A DNA stretch of 64,000 bases. Origin: Mycobacterium sp. Aquia_216. Lineage in GTDB: Bacteria > Actinomycetota > Actinomycetes > Mycobacteriales > Mycobacteriaceae. Positions 47,478-56,797 of the stretch are shown in pieces. Below the pieces are notes generated by a model. That model saw only the letters and a program-made list of their open reading frames with translations. It made no database searches and was not told the DNA's origin. Within the stretch, counting starts at the first letter, position 1; the number at the start of each line of letters is the position of its first letter. The translations under genes were made by a program, and so were the position numbers. The stretch is from assembly GCF_026723865.1 (NCBI RefSeq), contig NZ_CP113529.1, forward strand, positions 1,984,001 to 2,048,000, given 5' to 3'.

Positions 47478-49760
47478 ATGCATTGGGCGATCACCGGCGC
47501 AACCGGGTTTCTCGGGGTTCACATCCTCGGTGAACTCCTGCGTGGGGACGAAACGTTCACCCTGCTGACCCGGCCGCAGTCCGACCCGATCACCCGCATC
47601 CAGAAGGCCCTCCCACTGGCGGTCATGGACGGGCAGGTGTGGGCCGAAGCGGAGTTGCGCGAAAGGCTCGCCGTCGTGCCCGTGGACCTCGCCGCGCCCA
47701 AACTGGGGTTGTCCGATCAGCGATTCCGGGAGCTCGCAGACAGCGTCGATGCGATCCTGCATTGCGCCGGCAGCATCGAGCTGGACGCCGACCTCGACGA
47801 ACTTCGCCGTACCAATGTCGGCGGGACCACCCGGATCCTCGAACTCGCCGAGGCCGGGGCCCGGGAGCCGGATCTTTTCCATGTGTCAACCGCCTTCGTC
47901 GCTGGGAAGCGCCGCACGGGTCTCATCTACGAGACCGAGTTAGGGGGCGACAAAGGCTTCGAGAACAACTACGAGCAGTCCAAATTCGAGGCCGAGTCGA
48001 TCGTGCGGAACTGGGCGCGGCGTACTGGACGCCGGGTCGTGGTGCTTCGGCCGAGCGCCCTGATCGTCGAGCGGGCGCCGCATCCGGATTTCCCGTTGCA
48101 TCCGCTTTCCTTCCTGTCGACGTCGGCAGATAGCGGGATGCGCCTGTTCTCGGTCTCCGGACGGCCATTGCGCACCAGCCTGTCAATGCGCCTGCGAGGC
48201 GACTTCAACGGCCATTTGAACTACATGCCGGCCGACGAGGCCGCCGACGAGATGGTCCGTCTGATGCGTCTTGCACCCGACGGCCTGAGCACCTACCACG
48301 TCGTTCACCACCACGACGTCGCAGTGCAGACTCTGGTCGAGCTCTTCAACGCGGTGTCGCCGATCCCCGTGACGCTGGTCGAGGGCCCTATCGAGAACCC
48401 CAATCTGCTGGAACGGCGCCTGCGGTGGGCCAGCGGATTTTTTCCCTACCTGGAGCACAGCCGAACGTACGACACGACCGATGCGCGAGCGGTAATCGGC
48501 GAGCCGCACCGCCGGACCGTGGTCGACTTCGACTATCTGCTGGGAAGCGTAGGGCGGTACAAGCGATACCTGACGTTCAAACCCGAACAGCGCCAACCTC
48601 GCGAGTCGGCGCCGCTGGTCGCCCCCCTGGTATCTGTCGACGGTCCCTTCGACGTCACCGCCCACAGCGCGGATGCGGTTCGTCCCACGCGCGGCCTGAC
48701 ATTCATCGTCACGGTGGGACGAAGCGGATCGACCGCGCTGTCGCGAATCCTCAGTGCGCATCCAGATGTGCTCAGCCTCAACGAGTTCTACCTTTCGGTG
48801 CGCGCTTCGTCGGCGGCCGATCATGCGCTGTCGGGCGAACAGTTCTGGCGGATGCTGGCCGAGCCCCACCCAATCTTCGACTCGATGGTCCGGGGTGGTT
48901 CGGCCATGCCGGAGTTCATCTATCCGCGATTGCAGGGATCCCGGTTCGATGCGAACACGACCGGGATCCCCGCCATCTCGATGATGACGCTGCCGCACCT
49001 GTCGCCGGACCCCGACGGAGTGTTCGACGCACTGGCTGCCGAGGTCCCGACGTGGCCACGACAAACATCGAGGTTGCACTTCGAACGCCTCTTCGCTTGG
49101 CTCGCAACACATTTCGGTGGGACTGTAGTAGTCGAGCGGTCGGCCATGTCGCTGAGCAGCGTCCCGTGGCTACGCGAGACTTTCCCGGATGCGAAATTCG
49201 TGCACCTATTCCGGAACGGCCCGGATACGGCGGTCTCGATGAGCGAACACACCGGATTTCGCTTGATGGCGCTCATTCAAGACGCGCTGGAGTTGCTCGA
49301 TCTCGACCCGGAGCGTCGACACCCTGGTCTGCGGCTGGATCCCACGGCTATACCGATCGAGCTCGCTTCCCTGGTCGGTGAGACCTGCGACGTCGACTAC
49401 TTGATGAGCCAGAACCTGCCCATTACCCGATTCGCCCGCATGTGGAGCGAGCTGATCGTCACGGGCGAAGCCGAACTCGCCAACCTACCCGCAGACCGCT
49501 ACCTTCCGCTGTCCTACCTGGACCTGGTCACTGACACCCGATCATCCTTGGCGCGGCTGGCAAGCTTCCTGGATGTCGAAGCGAATCCGAAGTGGCTCGA
49601 TTACGGCATCGGTGTCATCGACCCGAGGTTCAGCGGCGCCTCTACTCGGTTGTCCGGAGAGGAGTTGCGGGCGGTCGTTGAAAGCTGCGCTCCCGGCGCG
49701 GCCCGTCTTGCCGAACACGCCGTCGCCGCAGGGGCCAACGAAATTACCGCGGCTCGGTAA
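47478..49760 (+). CDS. Fusion of NAD(P)-dependent thioester-reductase-like domain with a sulfotransferase
   Basis: 760 residues from the ATG at 47478 (a GTG two codons up is possible). Domain 1 (1-370): TGATGFLG (6-13) and Tyr165-x3-Lys169 (YEQSK), the extended SDR of the male-sterility/thioester-reductase type that reduces acyl-CoA or acyl-ACP. Domain 2 (about 405-750): PAPS-binding loop TVGRSGSTALSR (412-423) and the 3'-phosphate segment VHLFRNGPDTAVSMSEHTGF, a sulfotransferase. A plausible reaction series is acyl reduction to an alcohol and then sulfation, giving a lipid sulfate; this is inference. It is divergent from an MmpL transporter. Confidence 0.8.
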   Translation: MHWAITGATGFLGVHILGELLRGDETFTLLTRPQSDPITRIQKALPLAVMDGQVWAEAELRERLAVVPVDLAAPKLGLSDQRFRELADSVDAILHCAGSIELDADLDELRRTNVGGTTRILELAEAGAREPDLFHVSTAFVAGKRRTGLIYETELGGDKGFENNYEQSKFEAESIVRNWARRTGRRVVVLRPSALIVERAPHPDFPLHPLSFLSTSADSGMRLFSVSGRPLRTSLSMRLRGDFNGHLNYMPADEAADEMVRLMRLAPDGLSTYHVVHHHDVAVQTLVELFNAVSPIPVTLVEGPIENPNLLERRLRWASGFFPYLEHSRTYDTTDARAVIGEPHRRTVVDFDYLLGSVGRYKRYLTFKPEQRQPRESAPLVAPLVSVDGPFDVTAHSADAVRPTRGLTFIVTVGRSGSTALSRILSAHPDVLSLNEFYLSVRASSAADHALSGEQFWRMLAEPHPIFDSMVRGGSAMPEFIYPRLQGSRFDANTTGIPAISMMTLPHLSPDPDGVFDALAAEVPTWPRQTSRLHFERLFAWLATHFGGTVVVERSAMSLSSVPWLRETFPDAKFVHLFRNGPDTAVSMSEHTGFRLMALIQDALELLDLDPERRHPGLRLDPTAIPIELASLVGETCDVDYLMSQNLPITRFARMWSELIVTGEAELANLPADRYLPLSYLDLVTDTRSSLARLASFLDVEANPKWLDYGIGVIDPRFSGASTRLSGEELRAVVESCAPGAARLAEHAVAAGANEITAAR

Positions 49761-49780
49761 GGGGCGGTTAGGCTGCGGCC

Positions 49781-50176
49781 ATGCCGATCGATCGTGCCGC
49801 GCTTGTCGCGGGCAGTATCCGACTTGCCTCAGGCGTCCATTTCCTCGTCGATCCGCTCGGTGCAAACCGGCTCTGGGGAGACCCCGGGGAGCCGACCCCG
49901 ACGGCGCGGCTACTGCTGCGATCAATGGGCTACCGCGACGCTTTGATCGGCGGCCTGCTCGCGTCGGCGGCGCTGCGCGGCAAGAACACTCGCGGCTGGT
50001 TCCTGGCATCCGGCGGGGCCGACGCGGCGGACCTGCTGGGCGGGCTGAGTGTCCACAGCGAGCTCAAGCGATCGCAACAACTGATCGGTCTGGGCGGTGC
50101 CGTCGTCGGAATCGGCGTTGGATTATGGGGCGCGGCACGGCGCGCGCCTAAAGCGACGGAGACGCCGGCGGGCTGA
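49781..50176 (+). CDS. Small DUF4267-like membrane protein
   Basis: 131 residues, 20 bases downstream of the fusion gene and likely in its operon. It begins MPIDRAALVAGSIRLASGVH and has three to four hydrophobic segments (about 7-25, 48-65, 75-92, 100-120). It resembles DUF4267 proteins of unknown function. It ends 184 bases from the convergent selO gene. Confidence 0.6.
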   Translation: MPIDRAALVAGSIRLASGVHFLVDPLGANRLWGDPGEPTPTARLLLRSMGYRDALIGGLLASAALRGKNTRGWFLASGGADAADLLGGLSVHSELKRSQQLIGLGGAVVGIGVGLWGAARRAPKATETPAG

Positions 50177-50360
50177 GGCCCGGCACCCGGTCCGCGGGCC
50201 GAATAGCAGTGCGGGGGTTTGAATTGACGGCGAAAGCCGTTGACGGCTAACGCGATATCGGTGTCGAGCACGTCCTGGTGGAGCTGCCGACCGAGCCGCG
50301 AGGCGAATCGGCTTCGCCACTTGGATGGGCTGCAGGCAAGTTCGCGAAGGTAGCGTAAAG

Positions 50361-51824
50361 CTAAGTACCGCAGAAGGTTTGGTAGACGCCGAAATCCTCC
50401 GGGGCCGGCCTGGCGTAGCGCTCGAGGCCCGGCCGTTCGTCATAGGGAGCGGTCACGGCGTCAAGGAGCTGCTCAACCGGAGCGAGGTCGCCTGCTGTCG
50501 CCGCGGCCAGGGCTTCCTCGATGAGGTGGTTACGCGGAATGTAGATCGGGTTGGCGCGATCCATCGATTCGGCGTCGGGACCCGACGAGCGCCAGCGCGA
50601 CATCCAGTCGTCGAAGCCGGCGAGGTCGATGAACAGACTGCGCGCGGGTTCGGCATCGCCTCGCGCCGCCCGGCCGAGGTGGCGGAAGAACGAGGTGTGG
50701 TCGACGTGGCTCTCCTTGAGCAGGCGCTGCAACTCGTCGACCAACGACGTGACAAACCCGGCTTCGACAGCCGCGGGCAAACCGAGTTTGGCGCGCATGC
50801 CGGACGACCACGTGGCGTCGTATTCGGTGTGGAATGCCCCAAACGCGTCTTGGGCGAACGCGATTCCCTCCTCGACGTGGTCGGAAAGCAACGGAAGCAG
50901 AGCCTCGGCGAATCGGGCCAGGTTCCACCCGGCGATCGCGGGCTGGTTGCCGTAGGCGTAGCGCCCCCATTGGTCGATCGAACTGAAGACCGTGTCGGGG
51001 TCGTAGGCCTCCATGAATGCGCATGGGCCGTAATCGATCGTCTCGCCGGAGATCGTGGTGTTGTCGGTGTTCATCACCCCATGGACGAATCCGATCAGCA
51101 TCCATCGGGCGATCAATGCCGCCTGGACGGCGACCACCGCTTCGAACAAGGCGCGGTACGGATGCTCGGCCTCCGCCGCGCTGGGATGGTGGCGGGCGAT
51201 CGCGTAGTCGGCGAGCCGCCGCAGCAGGTCGACGTCGCCGGTGAGGGCAGCGTACTGGAAGCTCCCGACGCGCAGGTGACTGCTGGCGACGCGGACGAGC
51301 ACGGCGCCCGGCAGGAGGGTCTCGCGCCGCACCGGCCGCCCGGTAGCGACCACGGCCAAGGAGCGTGTCGTCGGTACATTCAGGGCATACATGGCTTCGC
51401 TGACCAGGTATTCGCGCAGCATCGGGCCCACCGCCGCGAGGCCGTCGCCGCCGCGGGCGAACGGCGTCGGCCCCGACCCTTTGAGGTGAATGTCGCGAAC
51501 GCGTCCGTGCCTGTCGGACAGCTCGCCCAGCAGTAGCGCGCGTCCGTCGCCCAACTGCGGGACGAGCCCGCCGAACTGATGCCCGGCGTAGGCCTGCGCC
51601 ACCGGAACGGCACCGGGGGGCAGCAGGTTGCCAACGAGAAATCGCAGCCCCTCGGGGCTCCGCAACCAGGCCGCGTCGAGGCCGAGCGCGGTCGCCAGCG
51701 ACTCGTTGAGGACGAGCGGCCGCGGGTCCGGGGTCGTCTCGGACTGCCAGCGGACCGCCATCTCGGGCAACTCGCGGGCGAACCGGTCTTGCAGGGGGAC
51801 GCTTATCTCCGAGGCAACACTCAC
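50361..51824 (-). CDS. selO: SelO/YdiU protein adenylyltransferase (pseudokinase fold)
   Basis: 487 residues. Characteristic segments: [37 protein letters not shown] (ATP-binding Lys), HGVMNTDNT (DN metal site) and IDYGPCAFM. SelO binds ATP upside down and transfers AMP to Ser, Thr or Tyr of redox proteins. The C-terminus ends FCGT, with the conserved penultimate-region Cys that is selenocysteine in animals. Linked to oxidative stress in other bacteria, which fits the neighbouring hemerythrin gene. Confidence 0.92.
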   Translation of the reverse strand: MSVASEISVPLQDRFARELPEMAVRWQSETTPDPRPLVLNESLATALGLDAAWLRSPEGLRFLVGNLLPPGAVPVAQAYAGHQFGGLVPQLGDGRALLLGELSDRHGRVRDIHLKGSGPTPFARGGDGLAAVGPMLREYLVSEAMYALNVPTTRSLAVVATGRPVRRETLLPGAVLVRVASSHLRVGSFQYAALTGDVDLLRRLADYAIARHHPSAAEAEHPYRALFEAVVAVQAALIARWMLIGFVHGVMNTDNTTISGETIDYGPCAFMEAYDPDTVFSSIDQWGRYAYGNQPAIAGWNLARFAEALLPLLSDHVEEGIAFAQDAFGAFHTEYDATWSSGMRAKLGLPAAVEAGFVTSLVDELQRLLKESHVDHTSFFRHLGRAARGDAEPARSLFIDLAGFDDWMSRWRSSGPDAESMDRANPIYIPRNHLIEEALAAATAGDLAPVEQLLDAVTAPYDERPGLERYARPAPEDFGVYQTFCGT

Positions 51825-51851
51825 GTCGTCCAGACTACGGACGCTCGACTC

Positions 51852-52415
51852 CTAGCCGGTGGCGTGCCGAATGAAATCGCGAGCGCGGTCAAGCATCGAC
51901 GCGAATGGCCCGACAGCAAAATTCAGCTTCGCTGATTCCACACCAGGATGCGGATGGGTCGGGGCGATCGCCTGAGCCGCTCGCACCGCTGTGCCCATTC
52001 GCTTGAGGTCGTCGGTTTCGAGTCCCTTTTCCAGATATGGGAATTCGTCGAGCTCTTCATGTTCGGCGTGGTCCAGGACCGCTTGCCGCAGCTTGGTGAG
52101 CTCATCGATGAATTGCTGCGAAGTGGTGTCCAGCTGTTCGATCTGTGACAGCACTTCCTTGGCGTCGTGTTCTTCTTCGAGTCGAGCGTCGACCACCGCA
52201 TCGCCGCCATCCTCGCGTCGCACGCGAGGATGCACCACCATTTCCTCGGCCGTTTCGTGGACGGCTAGTAATTGACGTAACGCAGCGAATGGTTTCTCAC
52301 GTGCTTCGGGGTCCGACGCCAGCAGCACTTCGTCGAACATGTCCTCGATCAGGTTGTGTTGCGCTTTGAGGAATGCGACAACTTCGTCGGGCGATTCAAT
52401 CATCATCTCGGCCAC
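51852..52415 (-). CDS. Hemerythrin HHE-domain protein
   Basis: 187 residues, GTG start (ATG three codons later also possible), AGGAGG-like GGAGG upstream. Di-iron ligands: His20, His53 with Glu57, His83, His116 and Glu120, in the four-helix order HxxI..., HETAEE, EEHDA, DHAEHEE. Such mycobacterial proteins respond to H2O2 or nitric oxide. It is followed on the same strand by selO after 27 bases, so an operon is likely. Confidence 0.88.
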   Translation of the reverse strand: MAEMMIESPDEVVAFLKAQHNLIEDMFDEVLLASDPEAREKPFAALRQLLAVHETAEEMVVHPRVRREDGGDAVVDARLEEEHDAKEVLSQIEQLDTTSQQFIDELTKLRQAVLDHAEHEELDEFPYLEKGLETDDLKRMGTAVRAAQAIAPTHPHPGVESAKLNFAVGPFASMLDRARDFIRHATG

Positions 52416-52507
52416 GGGTTACCTCCGGATCGGGGCGTTGAGGCGTATTGGCGCGGAGCTGTGCGCCGTTCGGTCTCACGTACCCCGACTCGGCGCACGC
52501 AAACGCC

Positions 52508-52660
52508 CAGTGCCCTGATCAGCACGGGTTTCGCGTCGCGGCTTCGCTGGACGAACTGCGCAAGCTGACCAGACGCGGTGTCGTGACCCTCGTCAGCGCC
52601 ACCCACGACCTGGATATAAGCCACGCCGCGGTCTTGGCGAAGTTGCTCAACGGCCGCTGA
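52508..52660 (+). pseudogene. C-terminal fragment of an ABC transporter ATPase
   Basis: The frame reads SLDELRKLTRRGVVTLVSAT then HDLDISHAAVLAKLLNGR and stops. This is the H-loop region (TLVS.THDLD) and last strand of a metal-type ABC ATPase. Walker A, signature and Walker B are missing, so it is a remnant. It sits in the gap between hemerythrin and an LLM gene. Confidence 0.4.
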
Positions 52661-52684
52661 ATCCCTGCGTGAGACGATCGTGCG

Positions 52685-53557
52685 ATGCAGCTCGGATTGC
52701 ACGCTTTAGGAATCGGGGCCGGCGCCGACCGGGCGGTGATCGACGCCGTCGCAGCGTCCGCGGACGAATGCGGTTTCGCCACTCTGTGGGCGGGTGAGCA
52801 CGTTGTCATGGTAGACCGATCCGCCTCGCGCTACCCGTACTCCGACGACGGTGCCATCGCCGTTCCGGCACAAGCGGATTGGCTTGACCCGATGATCGCG
52901 CTGGCCTTCGCCGCGGCCGCGTCGTCGCGGATCACCCTCGCGACAGGTGTCTTACTGCTGCCCGAGCACAATCCGGTGGTGGTGGCCAAGCAGGCTGCCA
53001 GCCTAGACCGGTTGTGTGGCGGACGGCTGACGCTCGGTGTGGGCGTCGGCTGGTCGAAGGAGGAATTCGCCGCGCTTGGAGTGCCATTCGAGCATCGCGC
53101 GGCGCGCACAGCCGAATATGTTGCCGCGATGCGCACGTTGTGGCGCGACGACGTCGCCTCGTTCGACGGGAAGTTCGTCGGCTTCGACTCGATCCGGGTG
53201 AATCCCAAGCCGGTTCGTGATCGCCGCATCCCAATTATGTTGGGGGGCAATAGCGAAGCGGCACTGCGGCGCGCGGCTAGCTGGGGCGACGGTTGGTACG
53301 GGTTCAACCTCGACGACGTGGCAGCGGTGCACAATTGCGTCGACAAGCTGGATGAACTCTGCGCCGGCTTGGATCGTGACCGTAGTGAGCTGCGGGTGGC
53401 CGTGGCATTGCGGAGTCCAAAGGTTGAGGATTTTGATGAGCTCGCCGAGTCAGGCGTCGACGAATTGGTGCTTGTGGACGCGCCGCCTGACCGCCCGGAG
53501 GCCGCGGGCAACTGGGTGTCGGCGCTCGCCGATCGGTGGATCACGCATCGCAGCTAG
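52685..53557 (+). CDS. LLM-class F420-dependent oxidoreductase
   Basis: 290 residues. Luciferase-like TIM barrel: QLGLHALGIGAGADRAVIDA start, LATGVLLLPEHNPVVVAKQA, GGRLTLGVGVGWSKEEF and PIMLGGNSEAALRRA. Length and motifs fit the Rv-type F420 family (TIGR03619-like). Substrate unknown. The next gene starts 35 bases on and may be co-transcribed. Confidence 0.87.
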   Translation: MQLGLHALGIGAGADRAVIDAVAASADECGFATLWAGEHVVMVDRSASRYPYSDDGAIAVPAQADWLDPMIALAFAAAASSRITLATGVLLLPEHNPVVVAKQAASLDRLCGGRLTLGVGVGWSKEEFAALGVPFEHRAARTAEYVAAMRTLWRDDVASFDGKFVGFDSIRVNPKPVRDRRIPIMLGGNSEAALRRAASWGDGWYGFNLDDVAAVHNCVDKLDELCAGLDRDRSELRVAVALRSPKVEDFDELAESGVDELVLVDAPPDRPEAAGNWVSALADRWITHRS

Positions 53558-53592
53558 GGCATCGAACGATGGGGGTAGGCTCCCCGGTTGAC

Positions 53593-54219
53593 ATGAATGA
53601 CCCAGAAGTGATCCTGCCCCGGCAACTCGCCGACATCAGCGCCGAGGTCCAGGATGTCGCGCCGCCGCCGATACCGCAACTGCCCGAGCCGTACGGGTTG
53701 CGTCTCGCTGACCCGGACACTGACGCCGAGCTGATCTCCGAGTGGATGAACCGGCCGCACCTGGCCGAATCGTGGGAGTATCCCTGGCCGCCCGAGCGCT
53801 GGCGCCGCTACCTGCGTGCGCAACTCGAGAGCAGCTTCTCCCGCCCCTTCGTGGCCAGCTTGGACGGGGTCGACCACGGATACCTCGAACTCTATAGGGC
53901 GGCAAAGGATTCCATCGCGACGAGATATGATTATCACCCCCACGACTTGGGCCTGCACGTCGCGGTAGCCGATGTGGAGTACATGAGTCAGGGGCATGTC
54001 AGCTACTTGCTGCCGCATCTATTGGTCAGCGTGTTCACGCTGGATCCGCAGTGTCGCCGGATCATGCTCGATCCCGACCATCGCAACGTGTTGGCGCGCA
54101 AGTTCTGTGAGCGTGGCGGGCTCGTATTCCTCGGCGAGCACGAGATGTCCAACCGGCGGATGGCGCTGTATGTGTTGCCCCGCACGCCCGACGACGTCCC
54201 CCGGCCCCGCGAGATCTGA
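53593..54219 (+). CDS. mbtK: Lysine N6-acyltransferase of mycobactin biosynthesis type (MbtK/Rv1347c-like)
   Basis: 208 residues from the ATG at 53593. GNAT fold of the IucB/MbtK group: EWMNRPHLAESWEYPWP, GYLELY.AKD, DLGLHVAVAD with His122, and MLDPDHRN with Asp160, which correspond to the catalytic His and Asp of Rv1347c. It transfers the long acyl chain to the N6-hydroxylysine precursor of mycobactin. In M. tuberculosis mbtK lies beside mbtL, mbtM and mbtN; here it is alone next to an LLM gene, so it may be a relocated or second copy. Confidence 0.85.
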   Translation: MNDPEVILPRQLADISAEVQDVAPPPIPQLPEPYGLRLADPDTDAELISEWMNRPHLAESWEYPWPPERWRRYLRAQLESSFSRPFVASLDGVDHGYLELYRAAKDSIATRYDYHPHDLGLHVAVADVEYMSQGHVSYLLPHLLVSVFTLDPQCRRIMLDPDHRNVLARKFCERGGLVFLGEHEMSNRRMALYVLPRTPDDVPRPREI

Positions 54220-54244
54220 TCTGTCTCTGCGAAAGTAAGTAGCC

Positions 54245-55303
54245 ATGTGGGCTCGGCTTGTGGTGGCGCCATGGTGGGTGCTCTGGCTGGTGAATGCGAC
54301 GACGTTCACGGTCACGGTATTCGCGATTTGTGTGTTGGGGTTCCCCGGCTTTGCGGCCTCTGGCTGGACCTGGCCTGTGCTGTCGGTGCTGGGATTCAGC
54401 TTCGTCATAACCGCGCTGATGACCATTGCCCGGCGTCCCATGCAGCAAAGCTATGCGCGGACGGTCGACGGACTGACCCTGCCGCAACGCTCGCAAGCGA
54501 TCAACGCGCTGCGCCGCGGTAAGGTTCCCTCCGATCCGCCGGTTTTGGCGGCCGCCATCCGCATTGGGAACCTCACGATGGCTTACCGGCGTCGGGTGCC
54601 GCGGTGGCAGAAAAGGCTCGCATGGTGCGTGCCGGTTCTGTGGGTAATGGCAGGGGTTCTGGCATTCGTCGGCAACAACGCACGAGGCGGGCTGACCTGG
54701 GGTGTGCTGGCCCTGTGGATCGCGGCTCGACTGGCGTGGGCCTCGCACAAAGCACGCCGGCTACCGGGACACCTCGAGCTACTCCGTTCGGCGGCCGACT
54801 CCAGCCCGCAGGCGCTCTGCGCGCTGGCCGACGCGCACGATTCCACCGCCCCGCCGCCAAGCCTGCGGTTTCGGCTGGCCGTTGCGGTAGTCGTCGCCGT
54901 TGCCGTCGCCGGCGGAATTGTCGGGGTGTATCTGCGGGCACGGCCCAGCCGGGACTGCCGCACCGCCGACGCGGTGGTGGGCTTCATCCACGCGCATCCC
55001 GACATGCTCGATTCCACGCTGATTACTCCCGGCGGCCCAGGTCTGGACAAGTACCAGGACTGGTCAGATCAGCTCGGCGCCTACTCGCGTCAGGCGTCGG
55101 GGCCCGATCTCGCGCCGCACCTGCACCGCATCGCCGGGCTCTCCGCAAGTGCGCTAGCGCTGGTGACCGACGCGCGACGCGACTCGTTTGCAACCCTGCC
55201 CACCGACGAAATACTTGCCCGGCAAACTGATTACCACGGAATCATCGGCCAGCTGATCGATGAGGACAAGGCCCTCATTCCGCCGTGTCATCCACGCCGC
55301 TAA
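54245..55303 (+). CDS. Conserved mycobacterial membrane protein
   Basis: 352 residues. Two helices at the N-terminus (about 8-32 and 42-62), a middle pair (about 126-160) and one at about 210-230 (VAVVVAVAVAGGIVGVYL), followed by an extracytoplasmic C-terminal domain with two Cys. No catalytic motif recognised. It follows mbtK by 25 bases; function unknown. Confidence 0.7.
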   Translation: MWARLVVAPWWVLWLVNATTFTVTVFAICVLGFPGFAASGWTWPVLSVLGFSFVITALMTIARRPMQQSYARTVDGLTLPQRSQAINALRRGKVPSDPPVLAAAIRIGNLTMAYRRRVPRWQKRLAWCVPVLWVMAGVLAFVGNNARGGLTWGVLALWIAARLAWASHKARRLPGHLELLRSAADSSPQALCALADAHDSTAPPPSLRFRLAVAVVVAVAVAGGIVGVYLRARPSRDCRTADAVVGFIHAHPDMLDSTLITPGGPGLDKYQDWSDQLGAYSRQASGPDLAPHLHRIAGLSASALALVTDARRDSFATLPTDEILARQTDYHGIIGQLIDEDKALIPPCHPRR

Positions 55304-55328
55304 GCGATTGTACGCCAACAGGTTCGGC

Positions 55329-56426
55329 TCAGTAGTCATGCTCTGCCAGTGAGATGTCCCCGACGTGTCGCGTTTCGTCGAGCGACAAGACTGCCGGAAC
55401 CATTTCACTGGTGACCAGCCCGTGGCGACCGGTCAGCTCGTCGACGACATCGAAACTGCGCGCGATCGACTCCGGCGTGTCGACGATGATCGTTGTCACC
55501 GGGACTCCTCGCGCGAGCTGAAACAGCTTGTCCCCGTGGGGTTTATGGTCACCGTGAAATCCCCACATGCCGCGCAGCACCGTCGCCCCGCGGGCTGTGC
55601 CCGAATGCAGCAGTCGCTGCACGAGTGCACGATGGATCGGCAGCTGATCGTGCCGGGTGGTTTCGGCGGTGTACACCATCAGCTTTTGCCACAAGGTGCG
55701 CCCGTGGCCGTCCGTCATCGGCAGCTGTTGAGGGCGGGCGAACATCTCGCCGTCGCGTTTGCACAATCGCACCCGTTCGACCGTCAGCAGCGGCTCGGCC
55801 AATATCTCGGCTAGTTCCGTTGTGGCAGCGGTGATTTGCTCAGTCGACCCGATGCCGATGATCATCATCGGGACGTTGGCATTGCGGCTGAAGAACCGCG
55901 CCCGGCAGCGCTGTCCATGGGCCGTGCCGTCGACGCCGAGAAGCGCTATGGCACCGGCAAATCCGTGCCGATACAGCAGATCGCAGACCGCGTAGTACGC
56001 CGCCTTCCCGGCGATGCGCTCTTGGCGACCGACATACACGGTCAGTTTCGCGGCGTCTCCGTTGTGTGCGTCGAGGTCACCGAGCGCGTCCGCGCCCCGT
56101 TGCCGGGTGAAGAGTCGAGCCCGCTCCAGCGTCAGCAGCCCGCGGCCGGTCAACGCGGCGACGTCGTCGACCAGGGAGCGGATCTTTGGCTCCACGTCGA
56201 CCGCGGCGATCGCGATCGCTGGATCCTCGGACAGGCTCAACGACACATCGGTGCGCAGCTCCTGGCTCGCCCCGAAACTGGCGATACCGCGCAGCATCAC
56301 GCTGGTCGCGACGTCGTTGGCGCCGAACACATCGAACATCGCATCGGCCAGAAAGCGCCCGTCGTCACCGACGGCGCGTTGGCGCTCACCGAAGTACGCG
56401 GTCAACTTCAAGCAGGGCTGGTTCAT
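55329..56426 (-). CDS. Triple-DUF190 (PII-like) protein of a fluoride-channel operon
   Basis: 365 residues from the ATG at 56426, which overlaps the crcB stop (ATGA). Three consecutive DUF190 modules are visible: about 4-105 (KLTAYFGERQRA, VLRGIASFGAS), 122-225 (KLTVYVGRQERI, LLGVDGTAHG) and 243-345 (KLMVYTAETTRH, LRGMWGFHGDHKPHGDKL). Single-module DUF190 proteins form PII-like trimers and often sit beside crcB; three modules in one chain suggests a built-in trimer. Probably regulates the fluoride channels. Confidence 0.85.
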   Translation of the reverse strand: MNQPCLKLTAYFGERQRAVGDDGRFLADAMFDVFGANDVATSVMLRGIASFGASQELRTDVSLSLSEDPAIAIAAVDVEPKIRSLVDDVAALTGRGLLTLERARLFTRQRGADALGDLDAHNGDAAKLTVYVGRQERIAGKAAYYAVCDLLYRHGFAGAIALLGVDGTAHGQRCRARFFSRNANVPMMIIGIGSTEQITAATTELAEILAEPLLTVERVRLCKRDGEMFARPQQLPMTDGHGRTLWQKLMVYTAETTRHDQLPIHRALVQRLLHSGTARGATVLRGMWGFHGDHKPHGDKLFQLARGVPVTTIIVDTPESIARSFDVVDELTGRHGLVTSEMVPAVLSLDETRHVGDISLAEHDY

Positions 56427-56797
56427 AGCTGATCCGCCAGCCATTGTCCGAGCACTACCGCGCCAATGCCTAGCACGACGCTGAGCACGACGTTGGCGAT
56501 TCCCGCCCACATCCGGCGTTCCTCGCCGAGCCGCTGCGTCTCCAGCATCCAGGTGGAGAACGTGGTGTAAGCGCCGACGAACGCGGTGCCGGTCAGTAGG
56601 GCGGCGTCCTTGCTCAACGCCAGGCCGCCGAGGAATCCGAGCAACGCTGCGCCGCTGATGTTCACCGCCAGCGTGCCGACCGGAAACGGCCGCGCTATCC
56701 GGCGGGTGACCGTGCGATCCACCAGAAAACGCAGCACCGAGCCGATGCCGCCGATCAGCGCGACGCCCACCCAGACCAACACCGTCGTCGCGGTCAT
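56423..56797 (-). CDS. crcB: Fluoride channel protein CrcB (second of pair)
   Basis: 124 residues, four helices. Family motifs: [12 protein letters not shown], the [18 protein letters not shown] asparagine motif, and [12 protein letters not shown]. Fluc channels are dual-topology dimers that expel F-. The ATG overlaps the stop of the other crcB gene by 4 bases and its own stop overlaps the DUF190 start, so all three are coupled. Confidence 0.92.
   Translation of the reverse strand: MTATTVLVWVGVALIGGIGSVLRFLVDRTVTRRIARPFPVGTLAVNISGAALLGFLGGLALSKDAALLTGTAFVGAYTTFSTWMLETQRLGEERRMWAGIANVVLSVVLGIGAVVLGQWLADQL

Noticed and set aside
50302..50318. GGCGAA/TTCGCC hairpin between the DUF4267 and selO genes
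   Set aside because: Only 6 bp with no T-run; could be chance.
50325..51536. 403-codon plus-strand frame opposite selO
   Set aside because: Antisense artefact; selO motifs are intact on the minus strand.
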